A program made the translations under genes and the position numbers. This document shows positions 8,667 to 22,832 of a stretch of DNA of 64,000 nucleotides, in pieces. The notes beneath the pieces were generated by a model. The model saw only the letters and a list, made by a program, of their open reading frames with translations. It was not told the DNA's origin and searched no databases. How positions within the stretch are numbered: the stretch's first letter is position 1; each line of letters begins with the position of its first letter. Source of the stretch: Aquipseudomonas ullengensis (GTDB lineage Bacteria > Pseudomonadota > Gammaproteobacteria > Pseudomonadales > Pseudomonadaceae); NCBI RefSeq assembly GCF_014174475.1, contig NZ_JACJUD010000001.1:992001-1056000 (forward strand), read 5' to 3'.

Positions 8667-9041
8667 GGAAAGGGACAGATTTATTTTTCGGCATCGGCAA
8701 GCTATGAGGAAAATACCTTCCTGCTGACCGGTTGCGGAACCGCTTGTTCAGCGACTTATGCCTACAAGCTCGGTGGCTCACTGGGCGGGCCATTTCCGAT
8801 GGTGGAGGTCGTCGACAGTGAGCGAGAAGTGGTGATGAGTCTGGGCGACAAATCTGTACGCTTCTATCGCATGTTCGACCCCAGCGGCAAACCGCTGCAC
8901 GAGGTCACTCCCGAGTTCGGCGGCTACAGCCTGCTGGAAAGCATCGCCGACACGGGGATCGAAGATCATGTGTTTCGCATGACCTACCAGGGACAGACGG
9001 ACCTTGAGATGCTGGAATACGAGGCACCTCCGCTACCGTAG
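8667..9041 (+). pseudogene. In-frame 3' remnant of a second exported/immunity-type gene
   Basis: Directly after the TAG of the preceding gene, the same frame stays open for 124 codons and ends at TAG 9039-9041. The first ATG is only at 8799. The protein-like text upstream of it (SYEENTFLLTGCGTACSATY) has no start codon or ribosome site, so this is probably the tail of a gene whose 5' end was replaced. The DNA is back to normal chromosomal GC (38 of 60 bases in 8761-8820). The pattern of a Phe followed by Cys-x3-Cys resembles the preceding protein (FRMACYSNC versus FLLTGCGTAC), which hints at distant homology. If expressed at all it would be an 80-residue product from 8799. Confidence 0.6.
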
Positions 9042-9048
9042 CGCCAAG

Positions 9049-9077
9049 AAAAAAGCGGGCCAATGGCCCGCTTTTTT
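9049..9077. terminator. Bidirectional terminator between the T6SS cluster and glmS
   Basis: A perfect seven-base-pair stem, GCGGGCC/GGCCCGC with an AAT loop, is flanked by A6 on the left and T6 on the right. It can therefore end transcription from both the T6SS side and glmS. Confidence 0.9.
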
Positions 9078-9133
9078 ATTTTCACTCTCGCAAATTATTC
9101 CACCGTCACTGACTTCGCCAAGTTACGCGGCTG
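9066..9133 (-). other. Predicted attTn7 (Tn7 attachment) region at the 3' end of glmS
   Basis: Tn7 TnsD proteins recognise the last codons of glmS (here encoding [12 protein letters not shown]) and direct insertion about 25 bases beyond the stop, which here falls at about 9070 inside the terminator. No Tn7-like end or transposase is present, so the site is empty. The position rests on knowledge of Tn7, not on a visible repeat. Confidence 0.5.
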
Positions 9134-10930
9134 ATCCACGTCGGTGCCCTTGAACACCGCCACGTAGTACGACAGCAGCTGCAGCGGCAGGGTGTAGAGG
9201 ATCGGCGCCAGGGCGTCGTGGATGTGCGGCATGTTCACCACGTGGGTGCCCGCGCCGTTGCTCATGCCGGCTTGTTGGTCGGCGAAGACGATCAGTTGGC
9301 CGCCACGGGCGGCGACTTCCTGCAGGTTGGATTTGAGCTTTTCCAGCAGCTCGTTGTTCGGCGCCACGGTGACCACTGGCATGTCGCTGTCGACCAGAGC
9401 CAGCGGGCCGTGCTTGAGCTCGCCGGCCGGATAGGCCTCGGCGTGGATGTAGGAGATTTCCTTGAGCTTGAGCGCGCCTTCCATGGCCACCGGGTATTGC
9501 GCGCCGCGGCCGAGGAACAAGGTGTGGTGTTTCTCGGCGAACAGTTCGGCGATCTTCTCCACGGTCTTGTCCATGGCCAGGGCTTCGCCGAGGCGAGTGG
9601 GCAGGCGGCGCAGTTCTTCCACCAGTTCGGGGGCCACGCCGGCTTCGAGGGTACCGCGTACCTGGCCGAGGGAAAGGGTCAGCAGCATAAGGCCGACCAG
9701 TTGGGTGGTGAAAGCCTTGGTCGAGGCCACGCCGATTTCCGGGCCGGCCTGGGTCAGCAGGGTCAGGTCAGATTCGCGCACCAGGGAACTGATGCCGACG
9801 TTGCAGATGGCCAGGCTGGCCAGATAGCCCAGCTCCTTGGCGTTGCGCAGGGCGGCCAGGGTGTCGGCGGTTTCGCCGGACTGGGAGATGCTGACGAACA
9901 GGGTGTCCGGCTGCACCACCACTTTGCGGTAGCGGAACTCGCTGGCCACTTCGACCTGGCAGGGGATGCCGGCCAGGCCTTCGAGCCAGTAACGGGCGAC
10001 CATACCGGCGTGGTAGCTGGTGCCGCAGGCAACGATCTGTACGTTGCGTACCTTAGCGAACAGTTCCTCGGCTTGCGGACCGAAGGCCTGGACCAGCACG
10101 TGGTCAGTACCCAGGCGGCCTTCCAGGGTGCGTTGCACGACCTTGGGCTGCTCGTGGATTTCCTTGAGCATGAAGTGGCGATATGCGCCCTTGTCGGCAG
10201 CCTCGGCGCCTTCGTGATATTGCACCTGCTCGCGCTGCACCGACTGGCCGCTGGCGTCCCAGATCTGCACGCTGTCGCGGCGGATTTCGGCGATATCGCC
10301 CTCTTCTAGGTACATGAAGCGGTCAGTGACCTGGCGCAGGGCCAACTGGTCGGAAGCGAGGAAGTTCTCGCCCAGGCCGAGGCCGATCACCAGCGGGCTG
10401 CCGCTACGGGCGGCGAGAATGCGATCCGGTTGCTTGGCGCTGATCACGGCCAGGCCGTAAGCGCCGTGCAGCTCGGGAATGGCGGCTTTGAGTGCGGCGG
10501 CCAGGTCACCGAGCTGCTGCAGCTTGTGCTGCAGCAGGTGGACGATGGTTTCGGTGTCGGTGTCGGAGCTGAACACGTAACCCAGGCCTTGTAGGCGGCT
10601 GCGCAGTTCTTCGTGGTTCTCGATGATGCCGTTGTGCACCACGGCCAGCTCTTCCCCGGAGAAGTGCGGGTGGGCATTGCGCTCGCTCGGTGCACCGTGG
10701 GTGGCCCAGCGGGTGTGGGCGATGCCCAGGTGGCCGTTGAGCGGCTCACCGGCCAGGGCCTGGGCCAGCTCGGCGACCTTGCCGACCCGGCGGCAGCGCT
10801 GCAACTGGCCGCTCTGGGTGAAGACCGCAACGCCGGCGCTGTCGTAACCGCGGTACTCCAGGCGCTTGAGGCCTTCGACCAGGATCGGGGTGATGCTGCG
10901 TTCGGCGACGGCGCCAACAATGCCACACAT
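9095..10930 (-). CDS. glmS: Glucosamine-6-phosphate synthase (isomerizing, glutamine-hydrolysing)
   Basis: GlmS makes glucosamine-6-phosphate from fructose-6-phosphate and glutamine, the entry step to UDP-GlcNAc for peptidoglycan and LPS. The 611-residue protein starts MCGIVGAV, so Cys2 becomes the N-terminal catalytic Cys of the class II glutamine amidotransferase domain. Two SIS sugar-isomerase domains follow ([14 protein letters not shown], and [21 protein letters not shown] near the C-terminus), and it ends with the conserved [11 protein letters not shown]. An AGGAGAACAGCC sequence precedes the ATG. The gene begins ten bases after the regulator gene and is probably co-transcribed with it. 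Confidence 0.97.
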   Translation of the reverse strand: MCGIVGAVAERSITPILVEGLKRLEYRGYDSAGVAVFTQSGQLQRCRRVGKVAELAQALAGEPLNGHLGIAHTRWATHGAPSERNAHPHFSGEELAVVHNGIIENHEELRSRLQGLGYVFSSDTDTETIVHLLQHKLQQLGDLAAALKAAIPELHGAYGLAVISAKQPDRILAARSGSPLVIGLGLGENFLASDQLALRQVTDRFMYLEEGDIAEIRRDSVQIWDASGQSVQREQVQYHEGAEAADKGAYRHFMLKEIHEQPKVVQRTLEGRLGTDHVLVQAFGPQAEELFAKVRNVQIVACGTSYHAGMVARYWLEGLAGIPCQVEVASEFRYRKVVVQPDTLFVSISQSGETADTLAALRNAKELGYLASLAICNVGISSLVRESDLTLLTQAGPEIGVASTKAFTTQLVGLMLLTLSLGQVRGTLEAGVAPELVEELRRLPTRLGEALAMDKTVEKIAELFAEKHHTLFLGRGAQYPVAMEGALKLKEISYIHAEAYPAGELKHGPLALVDSDMPVVTVAPNNELLEKLKSNLQEVAARGGQLIVFADQQAGMSNGAGTHVVNMPHIHDALAPILYTLPLQLLSYYVAVFKGTDVDQPRNLAKSVTVE

Positions 10931-10940
10931 GGCTGTTCTC

Positions 10941-11711
10941 CTAAGGTTGCACGGCGGCGAGGATCAGGGTGATGCCCCGCGCCTTTATCTGTTCGGCCGC
11001 CTGGGCATCCAGGCGGTCGTCGGTGATCAGGGTATGGACGCTGCTCCAGGGCAGCTCCAGGTTGGGAATCTTGCGGCCGACCTTGTCGCTCTCGACCATG
11101 ACGATGACTTCGCGCGCCACCTCGGCCATGACCCGTGAGAGGCCGAGCAGTTCGTTGAAGGTGGTGGTGCCGCGCTGCAGGTCGATGCCATCGGCGCCGA
11201 TGAACAGCTGGTCGAAATCGTAGGAGCGCAGCACCTGCTCCGCAACCTGGCCCTGGAAGGATTCCGAGTGCGGGTCCCAGGTGCCGCCGGTCATCAGCAG
11301 CACCGGTTCATGCTCGATATCGCGCAGGGCGTTGGCCACGTTCAGCGAGTTGGTCATCACCACCAGGCCTGGCTTGTAGCCGAGCTGCGGGATCATCGCC
11401 GCCGTGGTGGTGCCGCTGTCGATGATCACCCGGGCATGTTCGCGGATGCGTTCAACCCCGGCGCGGGCGATGGCCTGCTTGTGGCTCGAGATCGGCTGCG
11501 CCGGCTCGCCGATCAGCTCCTGCGGCATGGGCACCGCGCCGCCGTAGCGGCGCAGCAGCAGGCCGTTTTTCTCCAGGGCGGCGAGGTCCTTGCGAATGGT
11601 TACTTCGGAGGTGGCGAAGGCGCTGGCCAACTGATCGACACTGACCTCGCCCTGCTCGGTGAGCATGGCCAGGATGGTGTGGCGACGTTGCGGTGTGTTG
11701 CGCTTGGACAT
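10941..11711 (-). CDS. glmR: DeoR-family transcriptional regulator of amino-sugar metabolism
   Basis: This 256-residue protein has the DeoR architecture. An N-terminal winged helix-turn-helix (about 6-58) contains [20 protein letters not shown] and [21 protein letters not shown] sugar-phosphate-sensing domain follows, with [28 protein letters not shown] and the [18 protein letters not shown] motif. It lies between glmU and glmS, ten bases upstream of glmS, so it most likely senses an amino-sugar phosphate and controls glmS and itself. Two CGAAAGAT direct repeats upstream may be its operator. The symbol glmR is used for this position in pseudomonads; the exact effector is not visible from sequence. 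Confidence 0.85.
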   Translation of the reverse strand: MSKRNTPQRRHTILAMLTEQGEVSVDQLASAFATSEVTIRKDLAALEKNGLLLRRYGGAVPMPQELIGEPAQPISSHKQAIARAGVERIREHARVIIDSGTTTAAMIPQLGYKPGLVVMTNSLNVANALRDIEHEPVLLMTGGTWDPHSESFQGQVAEQVLRSYDFDQLFIGADGIDLQRGTTTFNELLGLSRVMAEVAREVIVMVESDKVGRKIPNLELPWSSVHTLITDDRLDAQAAEQIKARGITLILAAVQP

Positions 11712-11718
11712 TCGTAAG

Positions 11719-11764
11719 TTTCGATTCGAAAGATAAGTGCGTGAATCAAAACCTAACGAAAGAT
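11719..11764 (-). promoter_or_regulatory. Candidate DeoR-type operator repeats upstream of the regulator gene
   Basis: CGAAAGAT occurs at 11727-11734 and again at 11757-11764, exactly 30 bases apart (about three helical turns). The first copy is part of an imperfect palindrome, TTTCGATTCGAAA (11720-11732). Spaced repeats containing CGAAA-type cores are common operators of DeoR-family repressors. Their position just upstream of the start suggests autoregulation. Confidence 0.4.
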
Positions 11765-11784
11765 TTTGGTCAAGTCCGAAACAG

Positions 11785-11806
11785 AAAAAAGGCGGCCTGG
11801 GCCGCC
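11785..11806 (-). terminator. Terminator downstream of glmU
   Basis: On the minus strand a GGCGGC/GCCGCC stem with a four-base loop is followed by T6. It lies 26 bases after the glmU stop and separates glmU from the regulator-glmS unit. Confidence 0.85.
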
Positions 11807-11814
11807 TTCTGCGC

Positions 11815-11823
11815 TGTGGATAA
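11815..11823 (+). other. Perfect DnaA box between glmU and its terminator
   Basis: TGTGGATAA is an exact match to the DnaA 9-mer, in an intergenic position about 18 kb from oriC. See the finding on DnaA-box clustering. Confidence 0.6.
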
Positions 11824-11832
11824 CTACCCGAC

Positions 11833-13191
11833 TTACTTCTTGGTCGGGCGCTTCCAGCCTTCGATATTGCGTTGCTTGGCGCGGCCGACAGCCAATGCCT
11901 TGGCCGGCACGTCTTGGGTCACGGTGGAGCCTGCACCGGTGGTGGCGCCATCACCGAGGGTCAACGGTGCCACCAGGGAGCTGTTGGAGCCGATGAACAC
12001 GTCTTCGCCCATCACGGTGCGGAACTTGTTGGCGCCGTCGTAGTTGCAAGTGATGGTGCCCGCGCCGATGTTAGTGCGCGCACCGATCTCGGCATCGCCC
12101 AGGTAGCTCAGGTGGCCAGCCTTGGCGCCCTCGCCCAGTACCGCGTTCTTCAGTTCGACGAAGTTGCCGACGTGGGCCTTGGCGCCTAGCTTGGCCCCCG
12201 GGCGCAGGCGGGCGAATGGGCCGCAATCGGCGCCCTCGCCCAGCTCGGCGCCTTCCAGGTGGCTGTTGGCTTTGACGATGGCGCCACGACGCAGGGTGCT
12301 GTTCTTGATCACGCAGTTGGGGCCGATCTGCACACCGTCCTCGATCACCACCTGGCCTTCGAGGATCACGTTGACGTCGATCAGCACGTCGCGGCCGGCC
12401 GTGACTTCGCCACGCAGGTCGAAGCGCGCCGGGTCGAGCAGGGTCACACCCTGGGCCATCAGGCCACGCGCCGCAAGCTGCTGGTAGTGACGCTCAAGCT
12501 GGGCGAGTTGGATGCGGTCATTGGCGCCGAGCACTTCCATTTCATCCAGCGCCGTTTCAGTGGCGACCACCAGGCCGTCGGCCACGGCCATCGCGATCAC
12601 GTCGGTGAGGTAGTACTCGCCCTGGGCATTGCTGTTGGACAGACGGCCCAGCCAGTCGCTCAGGCGTTTTCCTGGCACAGCGAGGATGCCGGTATTGCCC
12701 TCGCGGATCGTGCGCTGTGCCTCGCTGGCATCCTTCTGTTCGACGATGGCCTGGACCACCCCGGCCTCGTTGCGAATGATGCGGCCGTAGCCGGTCGGGT
12801 CGGCCAGATTGACCGTGAGCAAGCCCAGCTGCGCCTCGGTGGCCTGCTGCAGCAGACGGGTCAGGGTTTCCACCCGGGTCAACGGTACATCCCCATAGAG
12901 GATCAGCACCTTGTCCGCACTGAGAAACGGCAGTGCCTGGGCCACGGCATGGCCGGTACCCAGCTGCTCGGCCTGCAGCACGAAGTTGATATCGTCAGCC
13001 GCCAGGCGCTCACGCACCAGTTCGGCGCCATGGCCAATCACCACGTGGATCCGCAGTGGCGCCAGGGCGCGGGCGGTATCGATGACGTGACCGAGCATGG
13101 ATTTGCCGGCAATCGGGTGCAGCACCTTGGGCAGCGCCGAACGCATGCGGGTGCCTTGGCCAGCGGCGAGAATGACGATTTCGAGAGACAT
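11833..13191 (-). CDS. glmU: Bifunctional GlmU: GlcN-1-P acetyltransferase and GlcNAc-1-P uridylyltransferase
   Basis: GlmU performs the last two steps to UDP-GlcNAc. The 452-residue protein begins [30 protein letters not shown], the nucleotidyltransferase signature (LxxGxGTxM...PK). The Rossmann-like uridylyltransferase half includes YGDVPL. From about residue 250 there is a left-handed beta-helix of hexapeptide repeats ([37 protein letters not shown]) that carries the acetyltransferase site. It sits after the ATP synthase operon, separated from it by a terminator-like hairpin, as in other pseudomonads. Confidence 0.97.
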   Translation of the reverse strand: MSLEIVILAAGQGTRMRSALPKVLHPIAGKSMLGHVIDTARALAPLRIHVVIGHGAELVRERLAADDINFVLQAEQLGTGHAVAQALPFLSADKVLILYGDVPLTRVETLTRLLQQATEAQLGLLTVNLADPTGYGRIIRNEAGVVQAIVEQKDASEAQRTIREGNTGILAVPGKRLSDWLGRLSNSNAQGEYYLTDVIAMAVADGLVVATETALDEMEVLGANDRIQLAQLERHYQQLAARGLMAQGVTLLDPARFDLRGEVTAGRDVLIDVNVILEGQVVIEDGVQIGPNCVIKNSTLRRGAIVKANSHLEGAELGEGADCGPFARLRPGAKLGAKAHVGNFVELKNAVLGEGAKAGHLSYLGDAEIGARTNIGAGTITCNYDGANKFRTVMGEDVFIGSNSSLVAPLTLGDGATTGAGSTVTQDVPAKALAVGRAKQRNIEGWKRPTKK

Positions 13192-13222
13192 GGAGTGGAT
13201 TACCCAAGAAATGACGGAAAAG

Positions 13223-13249
13223 AAAAAGGGTAGCCAAGGCTACCCTTTT
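13223..13249 (-). terminator. Terminator after the ATP synthase operon
   Basis: An AAAAGGGTAGCC/GGCTACCCTTTT hairpin with a two-base loop lies 31 bases beyond the atpC stop and upstream of glmU. The minus-strand T run follows the stem. Confidence 0.8.
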
Positions 13250-13280
13250 ACTCACTGACGCTGAAGCTAGAGGACGAGCC

Positions 13281-13700
13281 TCAGAACTTCTTACGCATCT
13301 GTTGCACGGTACGCAGCTGGGCTGCGACCTCTGCCAGGTGAGCGGCAGCGGAACCGTAGTCGAACTCGGCGCCTTGCTCGTGCAGCGCTTTCTCAGCAGC
13401 CTTGAGGGCTTCCTGAGCAGCTGCTTCGTCGATGTCGTCAGCACGAGTTACGGTGTCGGCCAGGACCTTCACCATGTTCGGCTGCACTTCGAGGAAACCG
13501 CCGGAGATGTAGAACACCTCAGCTTCGCCACCCTGCTTGATCAAGCGGATCGGACCCGGCTTGAGATCGGTGATCAGCGGCGCGTGGCCCGGAGCGATAC
13601 CAAGATCACCCAGGTTACCGTGCGCAATCACCATCTCAACCAGACCGGAGAATATCTCCGCTTCTGCGCTGACGATGTCGCAATGGACTGTCATAGCCAT
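13281..13700 (-). CDS. atpC: F1 ATP synthase epsilon subunit
   Basis: The epsilon subunit of the F1 rotor couples gamma to the c-ring and can inhibit ATP hydrolysis. The 139-residue protein has the N-terminal beta-sandwich ([45 protein letters not shown]) and a C-terminal two-helix region ending [10 protein letters not shown]. The start is ATG 13700 (MAMTVHCD), preceded by GAGGC; the frame continues further upstream, but the added residues are unlike the family. It is the last gene of the atp operon, 42 bases after atpD. Confidence 0.96.
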   Translation of the reverse strand: MAMTVHCDIVSAEAEIFSGLVEMVIAHGNLGDLGIAPGHAPLITDLKPGPIRLIKQGGEAEVFYISGGFLEVQPNMVKVLADTVTRADDIDEAAAQEALKAAEKALHEQGAEFDYGSAAAHLAEVAAQLRTVQQMRKKF

Positions 13701-13742
13701 ATCTAGCCTCACATGAGCGCCCGTTGCCGGGCGCACAGGGGA

Positions 13743-16012
<2,270 letters not shown>

Positions 16013-16062
16013 GTAACACCTATCAGGTTAGCAAGCGGGGACCTTGCGATCCCCGCTGCGGC

Positions 16063-17607
<1,545 letters not shown>

Positions 17608-17628
17608 TGCTCTGCTGCCCCTTCAAAC

Positions 17629-18165
17629 TCAAGATTTCAACGCTTCGGCCAGCTTCGCGATTTTGCCGCGAACCGAGCCATCGATAACCAGGTCGCCCGC
17701 ACGGATAACCACACCACCGATAAGGGTGGCGTCTTCCGTTGCGTGCAGACGCACTTCTCGACTGAGCCGTGCGCTGAGAACCTTGGCGAGTTTGTCTTGC
17801 TGTTCTGTGCTCAATGCGAAGGCACTGGTCACTTCCACGTCCACCAATTTTTCTTGCTCGGCCTTGTACAGGTCGAACTCGGCGGCGATTTCCGGCAACA
17901 GGTCGAGACGACCGTTTTCGGCTACCACGGAAATGAAGTTGCGTGCCTGGGCATCGAACTTGTCACCACACACGTCAATAAACGTGGTGGCCTTTTCTGT
18001 ACTCGTCAGACGCGGGGCCTTGAGCACGCGTTGCAGGGTGTCGTCTTGCGACACCGCTGCAGCCAGGCCGAGCATGGCTGACCAGGAGGCCAGTTGCTGA
18101 TGGGCCTGGGCGTGCTCGAAAGCAGCCTTGGCGTAAGGTCGGGCCAGCGTGGTCAGTTCTGCCAT
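17629..18165 (-). CDS. atpH: F1 ATP synthase delta subunit (stator)
   Basis: Delta links F1 to the b-subunit stalk. The 178-residue protein begins [19 protein letters not shown], the standard N-terminal helix of the OSCP/delta family. It ends with the conserved [21 protein letters not shown] segment. It lies between atpF and atpA with short gaps. Confidence 0.96.
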   Translation of the reverse strand: MAELTTLARPYAKAAFEHAQAHQQLASWSAMLGLAAAVSQDDTLQRVLKAPRLTSTEKATTFIDVCGDKFDAQARNFISVVAENGRLDLLPEIAAEFDLYKAEQEKLVDVEVTSAFALSTEQQDKLAKVLSARLSREVRLHATEDATLIGGVVIRAGDLVIDGSVRGKIAKLAEALKS

Positions 18166-18177
18166 GATCGCCCTCGC

Positions 18178-18648
18178 TTAGATTTCGGCTGCCAGTTTGT
18201 TAACCAGCTCCGCATGCGCGTTTTGATCGATGGTTGCACCCAGGATCTTCTCGGCACCGCCGACAGCCAGAGCACCCACTTGGGCACGCAAGGCGTCTTT
18301 GACGCTGTTCAGTTCCTGTTCGATCTCGGCCTGAGCCTGAGCCTTCACACGGTCAGCTTCGACACGGGCCTGATCACGGGCTTCGTCGACGATCTGAGTA
18401 CCGCGTTTCTTGGCCTGCTCGATGATTTCAGCAGCCTGGGTTTTGGCTTCGCGCAGTTGCTGAGCCACTTTCTCGTGGGCCAGCTCCAGATCACGAGCCG
18501 CACGGTTGGCGGCGTCCAAACCATCAGCGATCTTCTTCTGGCGCTCGCGCAAAGCCGTGATGACCGGAGGCCATACGAACTTCATGCAGAACAGCACGAA
18601 AATGAAGAACGCAACGGCCTGGCCAATCAGGGTTGCATTAATGTTCAC
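18178..18648 (-). CDS. atpF: Fo ATP synthase b subunit (stator stalk)
   Basis: The b subunit forms the peripheral stalk dimer. The 156-residue protein has one N-terminal membrane helix ([20 protein letters not shown]) and then a long, highly charged helix rich in Ala, Glu, Lys and Arg with coiled-coil character (residues about 35-140). That fits the typical b subunit of 156 residues. Confidence 0.96.
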   Translation of the reverse strand: MNINATLIGQAVAFFIFVLFCMKFVWPPVITALRERQKKIADGLDAANRAARDLELAHEKVAQQLREAKTQAAEIIEQAKKRGTQIVDEARDQARVEADRVKAQAQAEIEQELNSVKDALRAQVGALAVGGAEKILGATIDQNAHAELVNKLAAEI

Positions 18649-18695
18649 GCCAATACCTCGCTCTCGTTGTCAGTCCAAATTCTCAACAGCGAGAA

Positions 18696-18968
<273 letters not shown>

Positions 18969-19041
18969 TTACGTCGTATTTGTTTAAAGGTTTAAGTGAA
19001 GCGGTAAAGCGGTTTTCGTTACCTAAAGAGGCAGATGCCTC

Positions 19042-20335
<1,294 letters not shown>

Positions 20336-20409
20336 CACTACTGTTCCTCTGGCGTCGGCCGCCTTAAATCAATAACTTGGCATAGTTTGTGCCGACAAAA
20401 TGCGCGCAG

Positions 20410-20438
20410 AGTATAGGGGGCGTTCCAGCCCCATTCAA
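20410..20438 (-). promoter_or_regulatory. Promoter of the ATP synthase operon
   Basis: On the minus strand, TTGAAT (20433-20438) and TATACT (20410-20415) are separated by exactly 17 bases. They lie 75 bases upstream of the atpI start and downstream of the parB stop. The spacer holds a GGGGC/GCCCC inverted repeat. This is a strong sigma-70 type match. Confidence 0.75.
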
Positions 20439-20501
20439 CAGCGCGGTAGTGAATTCCGACCGCCGCTACAGCACCAAAGATGTGCAATTGTTTCCGGGGT
20501 T

Positions 20502-21374
20502 TTAGCGGATATGCGCCAAAACGCCCTGCAACTCGTCCAGCGAGCTGTAGCGGATGACCAGTTGGCCCTTGCCCTTCTGACCATGCTTGATCTGCACGGG
20601 AGCCCCTAGCTTCTCGGCCAGGCGCTGTTCGAGGCGACTGATGTCCGGGTCGGACTTGACCGCTGCGACCGGTTTTTCCTTGCTGCTCAGCCACTGGCGA
20701 ACCAGGGCTTCGGTCTGCCGTACGGTGAGGCCGCGTGCGACAACATGTCGCGCACCTTCGACCTGCTGTTCCGCCGGCAAACCGAGCAGGGCACGTGCAT
20801 GGCCCATTTCCAGATCACCATGGGAAAGCAGGGTCTTGATCTCTTCCGGCAGGGCGATCAGGCGCAGCAGGTTGGTGATGGTTGCACGCGACTTGCCCAC
20901 CGCGTCGGCGACCTGCTGCTGGGTCAGTTCGAACTCTTGCTGCAGTCGCTGCAGGGCGACGGCTTCCTCGATCGGGTTGAGGTCTTCGCGCTGGATGTTC
21001 TCGATCAGTGCCATGGCGATGGCGGCTTCGTCCGGCACTTCGCGGACCATGGCCGGGATCTTCTCCAGACCGGCCTGCTGGCTGGCACGCCAACGGCGCT
21101 CACCGGCAATGATCTCGAAACGACCTCCACCGATAGGGCGAACCACGATCGGCTGCATCACGCCCTGGGCCTTGATCGAGTTGGCCAGCTCTTCGAGCGC
21201 ACCCGGATCCATGTCACGGCGCGGCTGGTATTTGCCACGCTGCACCAGGTCGAGCGGCAGATGCTGCAGCTCACGGGTATCAGCCTGTACTGCTTCGTTT
21301 TCCAGGGCTGCGGCGGAGGTACCACCCAGCAGGGCGTCCAGCCCGCGGCCGAGTCCGCGTTTCTTGATAGCCAT
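20502..21374 (-). CDS. parB: Chromosome partitioning protein ParB
   Basis: ParB binds parS sites near the origin, spreads as a CTP-dependent clamp, and acts with ParA and SMC in chromosome segregation. The 290-residue protein has the N-terminal RGLGRGLDALLG (ParA-interacting), the CTP-binding motifs with GERRWRASQQAGLEKIPAMV, and a helix-turn-helix region (TQQQVADAVGKSRATITNLLRL). A C-terminal dimerisation domain completes it. It is the last gene of the mnmG-rsmG-parA-parB group. Two matching parS sites lie in recF in this window. Confidence 0.97.
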   Translation of the reverse strand: MAIKKRGLGRGLDALLGGTSAAALENEAVQADTRELQHLPLDLVQRGKYQPRRDMDPGALEELANSIKAQGVMQPIVVRPIGGGRFEIIAGERRWRASQQAGLEKIPAMVREVPDEAAIAMALIENIQREDLNPIEEAVALQRLQQEFELTQQQVADAVGKSRATITNLLRLIALPEEIKTLLSHGDLEMGHARALLGLPAEQQVEGARHVVARGLTVRQTEALVRQWLSSKEKPVAAVKSDPDISRLEQRLAEKLGAPVQIKHGQKGKGQLVIRYSSLDELQGVLAHIR

Positions 21375-21382
21375 GGGATTCC

Positions 21383-22171
21383 TTATGCAGTAGCGGTTTT
21401 GGCGTTGTTGCGCTGGCGGCGCACCAGTTCGCCGGCGAGCGCCAGGTAGGCGATAGCGCCACGGGATTGCTTGTCGTAGACCAGCGCCGGCATACCGAAG
21501 CTGGGCGCCTCGGCGAGACGCACGTTGCGTGGGATGACCACGTCATACAGCTTGTCACCGAAGTGGGCCTTGAGCTGTTCAGTGACATCGTTGGTCAGGC
21601 TGATGCGCGGGTCGTACATGGTACGCAGCAGGCCTTCGATCTTCAGGTTCGGGTTGAGCAACTCGCTGATGCGCTGGATGCTGTTGACCAGGTCGCTCAA
21701 GCCTTCCAGGGCGTAGTACTCGCACTGCATGGGGATGATCACGCCATCGGCGGCAACCAGGGCGTTGACCGTGAGCATGGACAGCGCCGGCGGACAGTCG
21801 ATGAGGATGTAGTCGTAGTTCTCGCGGATCGGCGCCAGGGCATAGCGCAGGCGACTCTCCTTCATCTTCATTTCCAGCAGGGCAACTTCCGCGGCAGTCA
21901 GGTCGCGGTTGGCCGGCAGCAACTGGTAACCGCCATGCTCGGAGAACTGCATGGCTTCGCCGACCGTGCTTTCGCCGATCAGCACGTCATAGATCGAATG
22001 CTCCAGCGCCTGCTTATCCACACCGCTACCCATGGTGGCGTTGCCCTGTGGATCAAGATCGATCAGCAGCACACGACGCTTGGTCGCGACCAGCGAGGCA
22101 GCCAGGTTGATGCAGGTGGTCGTCTTGCCCACCCCGCCTTTCTGATTGGCGATTGCGAATACCTTGGCCAT
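21383..22171 (-). CDS. parA: Chromosome partitioning ATPase ParA (Soj)
   Basis: ParA is a nucleoid-binding Walker-type ATPase that moves ParB-parS complexes. The 262-residue protein opens with the deviant Walker A motif QKGGVGKTTTCINLA (residues about 9-23) and has the Walker B segment DYILIDCPPALSMLTVNAL. It ends eight bases before parB. A perfect DnaA box (22014-22022) lies within the coding sequence. Confidence 0.97.
   Translation of the reverse strand: MAKVFAIANQKGGVGKTTTCINLAASLVATKRRVLLIDLDPQGNATMGSGVDKQALEHSIYDVLIGESTVGEAMQFSEHGGYQLLPANRDLTAAEVALLEMKMKESRLRYALAPIRENYDYILIDCPPALSMLTVNALVAADGVIIPMQCEYYALEGLSDLVNSIQRISELLNPNLKIEGLLRTMYDPRISLTNDVTEQLKAHFGDKLYDVVIPRNVRLAEAPSFGMPALVYDKQSRGAIAYLALAGELVRRQRNNAKTATA
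22014..22022 (+). other. Perfect DnaA box within parA
   Basis: TTATCCACA is an exact match inside coding sequence. It is part of the origin-proximal cluster of such boxes. Confidence 0.45.
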
Positions 22172-22184
22172 CTTGTGCTTTCCC

Positions 22185-22832
22185 CTAGACCGAGCGACGC
22201 AGTATCAACAGATGGCGTTGGCCTTGGCAACCGGGAACCTTGAGCACGTGCGTGCTTTCCAGGCGGAAGTCGGCCGGCAGGGCCTGCAGCTCGTCGTCCG
22301 GGTGCACGCCTTTCATCGCCAGCCACTGCGTACTGCCGTCTCCCAGATGCCGGGTCCAGTTGCTGAAGTCCTCCAACGAGCTGAACGCCCGCGAGCAGAT
22401 ACCAGCAAACGGCTGCTCGGGACGGAACTCCTCGACCCGGCTGTGGATAACTTCCAGGTTGGCCAGTTTCAGCTCCAGCTTCACCTGGGTGAGGAAGCGG
22501 GTCTTCTTGCCATTGGAGTCGAGCAGGCTGAACTGCCGCTCGGGGAACAGGATCGCCAGGGGAATCCCCGGCATCCCACCGCCGCTCCCAACATCCAGCC
22601 AGCTGGCGCCGCGCTCAGCGACGAAGGGCACCACGCTGAGGCTGTCGAGCAGATGGCGCGAGACCATCTCATCCGGGTTGCGCACCGCGGTCAGGTTGTA
22701 AGCCTTGTTCCACTTGATCAGCAGCGCCAGGTAGGCCAGCAGCAGCTCCTGCTGCTGAGCGGACAGTTCGACGCCGAGCGCCAGCGCGCCTTGCGCGAGT
22801 TCGTCGGCATGGCGTTGGGTGACGACAGACAT
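22185..22832 (-). CDS. rsmG: 16S rRNA (guanine527-N7)-methyltransferase RsmG
   Basis: RsmG methylates G527 of 16S rRNA using S-adenosylmethionine. The 215-residue protein has the SAM motif [20 protein letters not shown] and the family segment [20 protein letters not shown]. Its ATG shares one base with the mnmG stop (TGATG), so translation is coupled. Confidence 0.96.
   Translation of the reverse strand: MSVVTQRHADELAQGALALGVELSAQQQELLLAYLALLIKWNKAYNLTAVRNPDEMVSRHLLDSLSVVPFVAERGASWLDVGSGGGMPGIPLAILFPERQFSLLDSNGKKTRFLTQVKLELKLANLEVIHSRVEEFRPEQPFAGICSRAFSSLEDFSNWTRHLGDGSTQWLAMKGVHPDDELQALPADFRLESTHVLKVPGCQGQRHLLILRRSV
22442..22450 (+). other. Perfect DnaA box within rsmG
   Basis: TGTGGATAA is an exact match inside coding sequence. 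Confidence 0.45.
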
